A DNA stretch of 64,000 bases, taken from contig NC_135563.1 of assembly GCF_964340395.1 (NCBI RefSeq), positions 9,457,575 through 9,521,574 on the forward strand, in the 5' to 3' direction. This document shows positions 1 through 12,119 of this stretch, in pieces. The notes under the pieces are model-generated. The model was given only the letters and a program-made list of their open reading frames with translations. It did no database searches and was not told the origin of the DNA. Each line of letters starts with the position of its first letter. The first letter of the stretch is position 1. Both the position numbers and the translations under genes were made by a program. The DNA is from Glandiceps talaboti (taxonomy: Eukaryota; Hemichordata; Enteropneusta; Spengelidae).

Positions 1-671
1 CATTTATATACTTTCCCTATTTGTAAGAAGTCCCGCTTTTAAATGTTTGCCTGTCGCTTATTATATCTTTTTAATCATTTAGTCTTCATAGCAATAGTCA
101 TTTTACACCAAACAAAATTATGTCCTATGGGAAAGGGACTCATCGGGAGCTGTGAGACTCTTTAGACCGCGCCCACAACGGCTGATCTGTGACGCCAGTC
201 TAGACCAAGGTCAGTTCTCAGAGACTACATTCACTCCATCTATCTGTTTTTTAAAGTCTGTAGCAGTCTAACAACCTAAAATCTATTCCACATAATTTGA
301 ACTCTTTTGAAACAGAAATGAGCTAAATAAAGAATCAATAACAATACATTATCCCAAATTAGAAGAAAGTATAGTGAGTCTATTTATTTCAGTTAGTCTT
401 AATTTTAGTTCCATTCCTTTGTTTTCTTCTCAGTTTTTCAGCTTTTGTCTTTTCAATAATATGTTTTGTATTCAATTGTTCAGATTATCAATTTTGTACT
501 TTTTTTTCATGTCTGAGGACCACAATGGAAATACTTTTTAAACTATTTTTTGTCTCATCCTCGGCAAAGGTACTCGTTTTTTTTTCGTTTTTTTTTGAAA
601 GTGAATGTTTTTTTTTGTAATTAGCATCCGGATTTTTGTTTTAATATTTGATAATATTTTTTGCCGAATAA
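1..671. other. AT-rich stretch, no gene seen
   Basis: No convincing exon, RNA gene or transposon terminus on either strand. The last 60 bases are T-rich and end in an AATAAA-like string just before the AATC microsatellite. A poly-T/AATAAA stretch followed by a short tandem repeat is typical of LINE 3' ends, but no LINE coding sequence is visible here. Confidence 0.5.
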
Positions 672-693
672 AATCAATCAATCAATCAATCAC

Positions 694-787
<94 letters not shown>
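672..787. repeat. AATC tetranucleotide microsatellite
   Basis: About 29 copies of AATC with one interruption (CACT) near position 691. The 79-residue open frame through it, a run of SINQ, is a by-product of the repeat. A similar shorter run (AATAAATATC followed by ATTCAATCA units) occurs near 58030-58055, so both may be tails of one retroposon family. Confidence 0.95.
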
Positions 788-2203
788 TGTAGGTCAGTCA
801 GGAAAATTAAATATGAGTTGCCCAGAAGTTCTAATAGCAACTAAAATCCCCAAAGTGTACAAAAAAGAAATAAATTCATAATTATTTGGAAAACATTTGA
901 CGAGTACGGGGTAAAACAAGACTGGCCACTCTATCGCTAGCGAAAGCCTAGTTTCATAGGAACGTTGAAGGAAGGGCGAAGCGAACTAGTACTTAGTACT
1001 ATGAGGACAATGTGACGTCTCGTGATGCATAATGCAACAACATGACGTTTACTTTACATAGAGTAGAACTACATGTTTTCTAAACTTCAGTGGAAAGCAA
1101 TTTTGTCGATCAGACACTGACTATTTTAAAATTCTTAAAACATCTGAGAACACTGAAGAGAGGAAGCAAAATGTGACACTGGCAGACAAGATAGACGTAC
1201 GGTACATGTACAGGAGGCGAGGCACGCCATGTGGTGCAAACTGGACATCGATCGTGCGTGTCACGTATAAGGCATCAGATGTAATACATGTAGCTAACCA
1301 AATATTCTTGGGATGCAGTCTTTCTTGTAACAAGCTAGTATTGGACATTGTCAGAAACCTGAGGATTTTATGACTGAATATGTTTCGATCAAGAATTCCC
1401 ATACTTTCAGTTAAATTTTCTGATGGCCGGGAAGCAAGACATTTTTGAAACATTTACTGCGACATTTGATACTGATAAGTGATGTTGATGACGGGTACAG
1501 TGATATAATCCATAAACAAATCTGACGCTGGCAACACTTTTATTTCTGTAATGATCCTCAAATCCCAAGGACAACTGTCTTTGTTGTACACATAGATCAT
1601 ACACATCACTGCCTAGTCTAGTTCCTATACCTGTCGACTGTTCTCTACGATCTCTAGCTCTGTGCATGTTGTGGAGATGAACGTAACGCGAACTATTAAA
1701 CTAGACTGCAAGTACAACCATGGCGGCATCAGAAAACATTTGTTTCATTCGAATTTGAGAGTTGAGAAATCGTATTAAAATCTTTCAAGATTTCTCAAAA
1801 AAATCGTTTCCATATGTTTTGGCACTATCCGGCATTAACCCTTGTCATGTAAATGACATCGACTGACATCGTAGTCAAACATACGGAGATAGACAGAGCG
1901 GAGACCCGTCACGGCGTCAGTAAAAGTTAAGTTTACATATGTAACATGTTGCTAATTTTAAAAATGTAAATTCAAAATTTAAAAATTGTGCAAGCAGACA
2001 CATTCCTCCTTCCATCAAAAGGTTGTGAGGTGGAATCTTTCCCTGTAGTCTCAACGGTATTATTTCAGGTTTGATTGAGTCCGTCGGTGACTTCGGAACT
2101 GAGGCTATCTGACGCTGAATATGAAGCTACCTGAATATGAATCTGAATCTGACGCCAACTTTATACTCGTGATAAAAAACCCTGCCATGCGAATATCATA
2201 TAT
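788..2203. other. No gene seen
   Basis: Short open frames at 1121-1453 and 1407-1667 (minus) have no recognisable domain and no splice context. An ATGGCGGC start-like context near 1721 opens only 12 codons before a stop and has no good donor. I see nothing to annotate. Confidence 0.45.
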
Positions 2204-2320
2204 GGGGGGGGGGGGGGGGAAAGAGATCGTCATGTTTTAGAATTAAGTGATAGGGGGTCAGCCTGTTTTTGGACAGTGACTTTTTCTCGACCCGATTTAA
2301 AAATTCACCCCCCCCCCCCC
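2204..2320. repeat. G16 run and C13 run
   Basis: A run of 16 G (2204-2219) and a run of 13 C (2308-2320) lie about 90 bases apart. Together they could pair as a hairpin stem or form G-quadruplex/i-motif structures. Such homopolymers also cause assembly length errors. Confidence 0.85.
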
Positions 2321-3047
2321 GGCTGGAGAAATGGACCGGTCCCTTATCCAGGGATCAAAAGGTCTGTAATTTTTTTTTTTACAAATGATGAGACGGGAGG
2401 TTAGGTAGACAGAAACAGTGATAGGCACAGGCAGATATACAGAGAAATTTAACGGCGTTGCTCTGGTATTGATTATCGATACGACATTGTGGACCGTGTA
2501 ATAAATAAATAAATACAGTTTCAAATTGATGTGCACTCATGAAATCCCTTCATTATGAGATATTCATTTACTTTTTAAAATGATATTGTCTATAAATGGG
2601 AAACTGTACATAGAGCAAAAAAAGGTACTAAAGGATTCAATGATCTTCAATATGGCAGCCATATTGATTGATTTCAACTGGATGTTAGTACTGTATACAC
2701 GTTGTGTGGTAGATAAGATATTATATTTAATATTAAGGATAATGTTCTGGAGTAGAGATAATGTTGACTCGGTCCTGACAATGTAGGGAATGAGCCCATT
2801 TGGCAGTTTTAGCCTTCCCTCAGCTCAGTCATTTCGATCCAAACACGAGTATTGATTAATGCACTGTCATCACAAACATTTCCATAGTAGTGGGAAACAA
2901 CCATTTGCCTTTAAAACTGTCAATGTGGTGGCAGTGGTGGGATCAAGTCCTAATCACCGAGTCTGGGCCAGTTCTTCTCTTCTCCATATCCAACAGCATT
3001 TTAACTTATGTTTTTAAAATATTTTAATAGAAGATTCACTATTAGAT

Positions 3048-3330
3048 AATATGGGCATAGGCACTTGAAAAGTGTTCCTACATTACATCTCCAAGGTTAT
3101 AATGTATATTAAGAACTTTTACAAATATAGTCACCATTCGGCCATAATTTATCAGTTGCAAAACAAAGTGATGTGCATGTGACTCATATAGTATAATACC
3201 TTTGTGTCAAGTTTGGTTAAAATCAATTGGTGCATACCAGAGTTATGTGGGTGAACGCATTGATGGGACACACACATGGCACCCAATATAATAGTCTCCT
3301 CTAGCTGGTGCTCTTTGGGGACTGAAAAGA
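3048..3330. repeat. Dispersed repeat, copy 1
   Basis: The stretch starts with GATAATATGGGCATAGGCAC and ends near GGTGCTCTTTGGGGACT. A diverged relative is at about 10338-10540 (GATAATATGGGGGTAGACAC, then a GAGTTATGCAG-like segment and a final AATAGTCCCCTTTGAG-like segment). No coding capacity or termini were found, so the class is unknown. Confidence 0.45.
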
Positions 3331-3792
3331 TGTTCGGCTGTGCAAATTAAAAGCCGTGTTTGACATCACCCTGAGATTGGAAAATCAAGGACAAAGGGCG
3401 GTTTACAAAAAAACTAAGTATATATTCCAAAATATGCAAATTCAGACAAAAATAAAAATTTGAGTGTACAGTGACTATATTACAAGTGTAGCAAGATTAA
3501 GGTGGACACAAACAAAAACACATTTTTGTTGTAGTTTATTACATATACATGTATGTACATTATACATGTCAACTCAGTGAACTATATCCATGGTCCACAC
3601 CAGGAATATTTTGCTCTTCTTTTTTTCATTTTCTTTTAGTTTTAGTGTAATTATTAGCTGGAAGTAATTTTGTCAGAACTTGTAGCTTATTGACTTAGTT
3701 GCTTTTCCTGCCCCTCTTTTTTTACTGTTATGTACCCTTTGTACAAATTCTGGTGAAATAAATAGAAAAAAGTCTTTACCATGCACACTTGA

Positions 3793-4290
3793 AGTTGTAT
3801 TTGATTGATACATACATTGTGTTGTGTGTGTAGTCATATCAATGTCCAGTCATAGATTGACTAGATCAAGTTAAGGGAGTGATAAGTTTTTACAGCCTGG
3901 AGTAACATCACAGTGTTTTTGCTAAGGTTTGGGAACCCCGGTAACAGAAAGGGGGAAAGAGGTAAAACTGGTAGTGCTTCCCATGCAATGTATCATAGTT
4001 TAGGTGGGGAACCCCGGTAAAATGATGTGGGAACCCCGGTAGATTTTACCTACTTACCGCCCTTAAATAAAACACTGCATCACTAGCCATGTTGTACTTA
4101 AGAGAGTGTCAACACTGAGTCTCTCCCACATACACATGGAGTCCACACTGAATCAAAAGTTGTATGTGATTTATCCATACACTGTATTGTGTGTGTAATC
4201 ATATCAATGTCCATTCATAGACTGACTAGAGATCAACTTAAGCTATGAACATTGATATGTCATGTCACAATACAGTCATATACAATTAAT
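3793..4290. repeat. Duplicated arm and imperfect inverted repeat flanking a MITE
   Basis: An 85-base segment at 3793-3876 (containing TCATATCAATGTCCAGTCAT) recurs at 4157-4236. The second copy is followed at about 4243-4290 by a shorter, imperfect reverse complement (CTATGAACATTGATATG, CACAATACAG). The 3911-4077 MITE sits between the two direct copies. Confidence 0.55.
3911..4077. mobile_element. 167-bp MITE, CAGTG termini, 5-bp target duplication
   Basis: Left end is CAGTGTTTTTGCTAAGG. The right end reads inward from the other strand as CAGTGTTTTATTTAAGGGCGG-like sequence, giving terminal inverted repeats of about 9 bp with further partial match. CATCA flanks both sides (3906-3910 and 4078-4082). 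Inside, GGGAACCCCGGTA occurs three times. No coding sequence. The CAG terminus is hAT-like, though classic hAT target duplications are 8 bp. A partial relative is at 29527-29600. Confidence 0.75.
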
Positions 4291-4616
4291 ATAATAGTTT
4301 TATTAGTTTGTATCTTGCTGAACTTGTCAAAAGTGATCTCACCAAAGTAATCTATTGCGTTTACTTACACCCATGGGCTCCACACACAAACAGACATCGT
4401 TGACAAGCTGCAACCATATTGTTTTAATATCAGACTGTTATAAAATACTCTACATGCAAGTACAATACAATAATTCATACAAAAGTGGTTACATTACCAT
4501 TTCTATAACAACAGGGGTAACTAAGGCATTGCTAACCCAAACTTGGCCCCGCACTAAAAACCAGAGATAAAAAATATTTTTAAAAACTCTGGAAAAGCGT
4601 AGACATATATCATAAT

Positions 4617-6302
4617 TGCATCCATAAAGTACATCCATCCCCTAAATAAAATATAATACTCTCCCCTTTATAAGTACATCCATCCCATAAATAAAATATT
4701 TCTCTCCCCTTAATATAAAGTACATCCATTGCCGTAATAAAATATTTCTATCCCCTAAATATAAAGTACATCCATCCCCTAAATAAAATATTTCTCTCCC
4801 CTTACTATAAAGTACATCCATTGCCGTAATAAAATATTTCTATCCCCTAAATATAAAGTACATCCATCCCCTAAATAAAATATTTCTCTCCCCTTAATAT
4901 AAAGTACATCCATCCAATAAATAAAATATTTCTCTCCCCTTAATATAAAGTACATCCATCCCCTAAATAAAAATATTTCTCTCCCCTTAATATAAAGTAC
5001 ATCCATCCCCTAAATAAAATATTTCTCTCCCCTTAATATAAAGTACATCCATCCCCTAAATAAATTATTTCTCTCTCCTTAATATAAAGTACATCCATCC
5101 CCAAAATAAAATCTCTCCCCTAAATATAAAGTACATCAATCCCCTTGATAAAAGGTACATCTATCCCCTTAATATAAAGTGCATCCATCCCCTAAATAAA
5201 ATATTTCTCTCCCCTTAATATAAAGTACACGCATCCCCTTGATAAAAAGTACATCCATCCCCTTAATATAAAGTGCATCCATCCCCTAAATAAAATATTT
5301 CTCTCCCCTTAATATAAAATACATCCATCCTCTAAATAAAATATTTCTATCCCCTTAATATAAAGTACATCCATCCCCTAAATAAAATATCTCTCCCCTT
5401 AATATAAAGTACATCCATCCCCTTAATATAAAGTGCATCCATCCCCTAAATAAAATATTTCTCTCCCCTTAATATAAAGTACATGCATCCCCTTAATAAA
5501 ATATTTCTCTCCCCTTAATATAAAGTACATGCATCCCCTTAATAAAATATTTCTCTCCCCTTAATATAAAGTACATCCATCCCCTAAATAAAATATTTCT
5601 CTTCCCTTAATATAAAGTACATGCATCCCCTTAATAAAATATTTCTCTCCCCTTAATATAAAGTACATGCATCCCCTTAATAAAATATTTCTCTCCCCTT
5701 AATATAAAGTACATTCATCCCCTAAATAAAATATTTCTCTTCCCTTAATATAAAGTACATGCATCCCCTTAATAAAATATTTCTCTCCCCTTAACATAAG
5801 GTACACCCACCCCCTAAATAAAAAGTACACCCACCCCCTAAATAAAAAGTACATCCATCCCCAAAATACAATGTATGTCCATCCCCTAAACAAAAAGTAC
5901 ATCCATCCCCTAAATAAAATATTTCTCTCCCCTAAATAAAAAGTACACCCATCCCCTAAATAAAAAGTACATCCATCCCCAAAATACAATGTATGTCCAT
6001 CCCCTAAATAAAATATTTCTCTCCCCTAAATAAAAAGTACACCCATCCCCTAAATAAAAAGTACATCCATCCCCTAAATAAAAAGTACATCCATCCCCTA
6101 AATATAAAGTACATCCATCCCCTAAATAAAATATTTCTCTCCCCTAAATAAAAAGTACATGCATCCCCTAAATAAAAAGTACATCCATCCCCTAAATAAA
6201 AAGTACATCCATCCCCTAAATATATAGTACATCCATCCCCTAAATAAAATATTTCACTCTCCTTAATATAAAGTACATCCATCTCCTAAATGAAGAGTAC
6301 AT
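4617..6302. repeat. 1.7-kb minisatellite, about 46-bp unit
   Basis: The unit has two submodules: CCCCTAAATAAAATATTTCTCT (22 bp) and CCCCTTAATATAAAGTACATCCAT (24 bp). Near the right end a shorter unit dominates (CCCCTAAATAAAAAGTACATC type). The submodules also recombine into non-alternating orders near 5160-5420. Minus-strand open frames through the array, rich in Asp-Gly-Cys-Thr and Gly-Arg-Glu-Ile-Phe, are products of the repeat. Confidence 0.95.
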
Positions 6303-6651
6303 CAATCCCTACATCTATATGAAAAGCATTTTCATATAGGGGAGAGAGATACTTTTCATTTGGGATGGACATACTTTTCAAATACTTTGTATGAAGAATG
6401 GCAGTGGTAATACAAATGGTATTGTAAGGTTTAAGCAACCAAATATGAACAACCAACCCATGTGAAAAAAACCTACAATTATATGAAGGATAAACAAACA
6501 TATAACCTGTATGACTCCCCATAAAGTGTTGTTCAGTAAATCCCACAATTATCTACAAATACTAGACAAGTTGCCTGGTTTCTTTGTGCAAACTTAACGA
6601 CCACCGAAAGATAGTTAGAGTTACTTTTATTATATATTAGTTGGGATTAAT

Positions 6652-6691
6652 GTTAGTATTAGTGTTAGTGTTAGTGTTAGTGTTAGTGTTA
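6652..6691. repeat. TTAGTG hexamer run
   Basis: About six tandem TTAGTG units followed by degenerate GGTTA-rich sequence to about 6755 (GGTTATAGGTTAAAGGTTA). It resembles a diverged telomere-like interstitial repeat but is not canonical TTAGGG. Confidence 0.7.
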
Positions 6692-6937
6692 TGGTAAGGT
6701 TATAGGTTAAAGGTTATAGTTCAGGTTAAGGTTACATAAAGAAGGTTAAAGGAGTGATCAAAGCTTGCACAAATTAAGCAACAAAGTCTATCATTTGAAG
6801 TACAATGAAGATTTGTATCATGTTACTTAAATTTCACAATTTTCTGATGTAAATAGTTCCCCACCCAACTGTATACTAATCAGCTGGTTCTAGAGTTCTT
6901 ATAACCATTTAATCAAAAATTTCAATTTTCAGATGAC

Positions 6938-7016
6938 TTTAATCCTCTTTCTCCCAGTGGTTGTAGGATATTTGTTTGTACACAACTAACTACTAGTTGG
7001 GAGAAAGAGGATTAAA
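6938..7016. mobile_element. 79-bp perfect foldback bounded by TTAA
   Basis: Arms of 19 bases are perfectly complementary (6938-6956 and 6998-7016) around a 41-base loop. Each arm includes TTAA (6939-6942 and 7012-7015). Read as a transposon, this is a TTAA target duplication around a 14-bp inverted repeat starting TCCTCTTTCTCCCA, as expected for a piggyBac- or Kolobok-type MITE. A small structured RNA gene is the alternative. Confidence 0.6.
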
Positions 7017-7393
7017 TACCAAATATCTGATTATTTCGCAGTGAACATAAATTTATAATTACACCAAAGTATTACCATTACCTAACTTAACAAACCAACT
7101 GGCCTTGTGATAAAAACAAACAAACTAGTTGTGTTCTATTTTGTTCAAGGACAATAGCCCAAAATTGAATGCAGGAATGTAATGTTCATCAGTGTCCAAA
7201 ATCTGCTGTACAAGTTGATGGTAATTAAGTTCATAATTTCCTGACAGTCAAGGGCAAAGGTCAGTTTTTATACAGAAAGCTCATCTAAAAGGTATGTTTA
7301 CAATATACTTAAATTTGTCTGTACAAAATATTAACAGTATAGATCGGGAGTAAATTGCTAGCTGACCTTGAATATGAAGGTCAAAGTCATAGG

Positions 7394-10300
7394 TTACTGT
7401 CTTTGATAATATCTAGCATGGTACATGCATATGGCTCCCCTCCAGGCTGGCATGCATGTTGACAGTGATATGTTTTCATGGTGATGAATCAGATGTCTAT
7501 GAATAAATACACCTATGTACAATCTTTGGTACAGTACTTTATGTGCAGCGCATTCAAAGTGCTCATGAGAGTTTGTTGATTCCTGCAAACGAAAAATCAT
7601 TGACATAATTCAATATTAATTCAAAGTAAAGCTCATGCAAATATTATTCCAAATTACAAATAATAAATAATAAATACAAAGATGTAAATGAATGGACAGA
7701 CCCTTCCATCAATAAAACTTTAAAGATTAACACACTTCTTTGCAAGCTCTTATCTGGTCCATAGCCAGTGTCTTAAACCAACAGCTGGCTACTCTATTCA
7801 GTACAGGCAGTGAGCTTTGGGTTATTTTCAAGTGGAATAATAGACAACAATTCAACTGATGGCAAGATGTCAAACTTACTTCATCCTGTTTTCTTCATAT
7901 TTCTTCTACAATTCCAGTAATACAAATTCCTGATGTACAAGTAAGATCTGATATCCCAGGAGAAACCTTTTATGAACTGAACAGAACTGAAATACAACTC
8001 AAAAACATCTTTTTTATGATCCCATGTCAGGAACTTCTATCTGTAATTCTGAGTAAATTACCTACCAGACTTTTATATCAAGTACATAATCAACTGAAAT
8101 GGTACTAAAAATCATCAGATGTAGAATGATGAACACAGGTATTTGTTTATTTACACGTATGCTGATCCAACAATGGTGAATTCAGATAAATATAGAAAGT
8201 ATTGCAGGACTCTTAACCGAGATTTTCCCTCAACACAAACCTCAATAAAACATCTATCAAGAAAACAATTTCCTTGTGACTGACAAGTACATAAAATAGA
8301 AGATTATTACCAAACTGCTCAATAAAATACTTGCTTTTCTCTTCTTTCTCTGATAATAGCTTTTTTCGACAGCTTTGAAATCATAAATTGTGGTAATACA
8401 TTTTCTTGGCAGCATTAGCATGGTCTAAAAACAAGGAAACACATTATTAACAAGTCTTGGTCAAAAACGTAACTTTCCCTCTATCAGGTCAATATACAAT
8501 AAATATGACTGCCATCCAACTCATATTGTAAAAGTCATCAAACATAATTACATGCATATGTGGACTACTGTATACAACATTTGTGCTAGATTTGGTTGAA
8601 AGTCGTCCATGGATCTCAGAGGTGTAACCCCCCCCCCCCCCCCCCCCTTTATAATTTGGGCAATTTGACTTTAGACATTGTGATAAAGATCAAGGGTCTG
8701 GGATATGAAAACAAACTTTGATGAGATTGCAAAATTGGAAACTTACCTATGTCGGCTTCTTGTTTGATAGCTTTCTGTCATATTCTTCATGGATGTGACC
8801 TGGAAACAAATAAAACATCACTATAGCTGGATGGCCATTGGATGTCAGAGGTGTACATCCACACCTTAAATAATTTTGGCTTTTTCACTTTGCACATCGG
8901 CATCACGATGAAGGTGTTGGGGTTATTAAAACTAACTTTGAAGAGATTGCAATATTTGACACTTACTTATGTCTTCTTCTACTTGTTTGATAACTTTCTT
9001 CTATAGCATAATCCTCTTCAATTCTGGTCATATTAGATCTTCATGGGTAAGATCTGTAAACAAAGAAAACATTAATATGAACTGAATTGAACAGAATACC
9101 AAGCATATTTCAACTGAATGCCTTCCATAAGGGCAAAGTCTTTAGATTTGTGTTCCTACACACAATAATTGTTTGAATGCAACATTAACAGAACATATAC
9201 AATTAGTTATGTTGAAGTATGTACCAAATTTAATTGAATTAGGAGAGTGCATTTACTAAAGTAGAACTAGTGGTCACCAGTTGCAAACTGTTCTGCTTGT
9301 CTGTTCAAACTAAAAAAAGCTAGCAAGACTTCATGGAAGGTACAGACCCCCCTCGAATACTTGACTTCTATGTGACTGAACACAACATGATTTAAAATAA
9401 TTTACTGGCAAGAAATAGATACTTATGCAGGAAATGGCTGCATTTCAATAACCGACCTCTTTGGTCAACTTTGTGTATGTCCCAGTTGACATGTCACCTT
9501 TGTGACCAAACCCTCTAAGCACACAAATGCCCTAAAACAAATCGTTCATTCACACCTTTTCTGAAGTAAAGTGACACATGGGTATTATCTGAAAATGAAG
9601 AAAAAAACATTATCAAATAAATTGTACAGAAATACATAGGTATTTACTTTTGATATTCTTTTCCTTTAGACTTTCTTCAGTAGTGTTTTCTTCAATGTTG
9701 AGTCAATTGTGTGTTACCTGAGTAGAGAAGTGAAATACAGATTTACATGGACTATTTATATCTATGGTGATCCAACAATGGTGTTTTCAGATCTATAAAG
9801 AAAACATTTTGGCTCTCTCAACCACCACTTTCCCTCTACACAATCTTTGATAAAACCATCCAGTGAGAAAAAAATTCTTCATGACTTAGAAAATCATACA
9901 TTTTGTGAAGACTTGAAACTTACTATCTTCTTTATCTTCTGATAACTTTTTTCTTGAGCTTCCTTCATTAATTCTGGTGATACAAGTTCCTGGGGTATGA
10001 GCATGATCTGGAATACAAGCACAAACTGCTTGTTTTATGAACTGAACAAGTCTTCATGGAAGACCCCCCCCCCCCGAAATACATTTGTACTTTACATGTA
10101 CTTCTATGTGACATAATGGAGACATGATTTAAAAGAACTTGGCTACAAATATGGCTGCCATTCAATAGAAATTACATTAGCACCAAAAACAATGTCTAAT
10201 TCTTTTCTTCACATTACTTGTCAACATGATTTAAAAGAAATTGGCAATGTGTAAACACTACAATGTGTGTGATAGGTAGGAATTGGCTGGATTTTGATAA

Positions 10301-11285
10301 TTGGCCCTGAAGGTCAAGGTCTCCAAAAATAGCTTGAATCTGATAATATGGGGGTAGACACTTGAATGAAGTGTCATAGGTATTGCCGTTTTTGAGTTAT
10401 GCAGTGTTTCTTTTTAACTACAAATATTGCCGCCTGAGAAGTGTTGTACTACACACAGAGAGACGCATACAGGCATGGACAAAAAAGGTGGGTGGAGCCC
10501 ATTGGAATAGTCCCCTTTGAGAGACTAATGATTGATTGCATCAGAACATCAAGATTGCAAAATAAGAAACTTACTTGTCCTCTTCTTTTAATAACATTCT
10601 CCACTAGCTTTCTTCATCATTCCTAGGTGTGATTGAAAAATAGGGTAAACACATTATCAAATAAACTGAATAGAAATAATATATAGATACATACCTCTCA
10701 TATTTTTTTCTTTAAAGTTTCTTCAGCAGCATCCTTTTTCATCAATGATGACTCAATTGTTTTACCTGAGAGGAGAAGAGAAATACTGCATTCCATGGTT
10801 TCTTTAAATGTATGGTGATCTAACAACGGGTTATTCAGATATATAAATATAAAAAAAGATTTTGGGTCTCTCAACCATCATTTTCCGACTACACAAGCCT
10901 CAATAAAACATGTACTGAGAAAACATTTTTTCATGACTGACAAAAACATAAAATTTGAAAGGACTCAAAGATTTGAAACTTACTTATATGCTTCTTCTTC
11001 TAATAACTTCATCAGCTTTTCCAGTGATCTGAAAAAACGAGGAAAAAACATTATTAAAAATAAACAAAATTATATAGGTACTTGCCTTTGATATTCTTTT
11101 TCTTGAAATCTTTCAGCGGTAGAGTCCTTCTTCATTGTTATCTGTGTAGAGAAAAAGAGAAAAAGATTTATATCGGTATTAACAAGTAAAGCCATGGCTT
11201 TACTCAAACAAGACTTACCTTCTTTATAAGACTGCAGATAACCAGATTCGCTGCGCTGCATCTGTTCATCGAAAATAGCTTGCAT
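7394..11285 (-). other. Ladder of splice-bounded mini-exons, possible gene or decayed gene
   Basis: Minus-strand segments bounded by AG acceptors and GTAAG/GTATG-type donors: 11269-11219 (ATG at 11269), 11141-11086 (GC donor), 11028-10984, 10765-10695, 10622-10575, 10007-9924, 9717-9648, 9053-8967, 8799-8747, 7947-7880 and 7582 onward. The first three join in phase (17 codons; 18 codons plus 2 bases; 45 bases) to a Lys/Glu-rich peptide containing LEKLMKLLEEEAY. Joining on to 10765 gives an immediate stop, about 51 codons in all. Segments 11141, 10765 and 9717 are homologous to one another, as are 10007, 9053 and 7947. Small indels break the frames of several. It may be a micro-exon-type gene, a non-coding transcript or a pseudogene. 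I do not recognise the product. Confidence 0.35.
8629..8647. repeat. C19 homopolymer
   Basis: An uninterrupted run of 19 C. Its length is likely to be unreliable in any assembly. Confidence 0.9.
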
Positions 11286-11486
11286 AGTGGCTTGCAGTTT
11301 ATAACTGACCACTATAGCAAGACATATTTACATGTAGAACAGATAGAAAAATCATTCAAGATTTCTGTGAACCAATAAGGTTTTAGCAGTTTGCAACCAA
11401 GTAACACCACGTGTTTGATCAGTTTACAAACTATACACAATTGTGCACGCGTGGTAATCTGCAGGTTACATACGCTGATGACAGCC

Positions 11487-11520
11487 ATTGGCCAAAGCGT
11501 GTACTCACTGCTTGGCCAAT
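11487..11520. promoter_or_regulatory. Inverted pair of CCAAT-type motifs
   Basis: ATTGGCCAA (11487-11495) and its reverse complement TTGGCCAAT (11512-11520) can form a short hairpin and each contains a CCAAT box. They lie about 220 bases upstream of the first possible mini-exon of the minus-strand ladder. They could be promoter elements for it, but no transcription start is visible. Confidence 0.3.
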
Positions 11521-12119
11521 GACCATCTGATTATCACGATTTGGTGGATGTCCAATCTTCAGTCCAGTATTCCTTTTCTAGCCAGTGTATGATAACTGAC
11601 TTGGTGAACTTCAATTCCGAGAGATGTCTTCTGCTGTTATGACAGTAGTCTGGTACATGTGATGTACTTTTAATAGTTATCACAGATTACAACCATTAAC
11701 AGAGTGGTATCCTTTGTTGTCATCTAGGGGATATCCTCATAACATACATCTAGGGGTAACATGAGTTACACATCTATGTTACAACTCTTCATTTTAACTT
11801 TAGTTCAAACAGGTTGTAACCCAGTAGGCTGGTTCTTCTTGTCATTTCAATCACCTTGATATTTTTCTTTTCACACGTTTTATAATGTGTCCTATTTATC
11901 ACTACTTCACTTCCTTTTTATACAGGTTGCTGTGAATCTTCTATATGTATTTGTTTTGCTCACACATCATTTATTGTGTCGTTTATGCCACTCCTCCTTT
12001 GTCCAGTGTTCTTGTCCTGTGTCGCCTATTAGCCTGTTTGTAAGGTTGACACTATGTCCATTGCATATCAATGTCCTGTTTATTTACATGTCGTTTTACA
12101 TCGCCACGTTCTGTGTTTT

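Noticed and set aside
4779-6282. Minus-strand open frames with repeated Gly-Asp-Gly-Cys-Thr and Gly-Arg-Glu-Ile-Phe
   Set aside because: Products of the 46-bp minisatellite; frame changes between submodules, no start context, no gene around them.
11070-11312. Continuous 80-residue minus-strand open frame as a gene
   Set aside because: It starts at a GTG and reads straight through a strong donor and acceptor (11218 and 11142); the spliced reading is more plausible.
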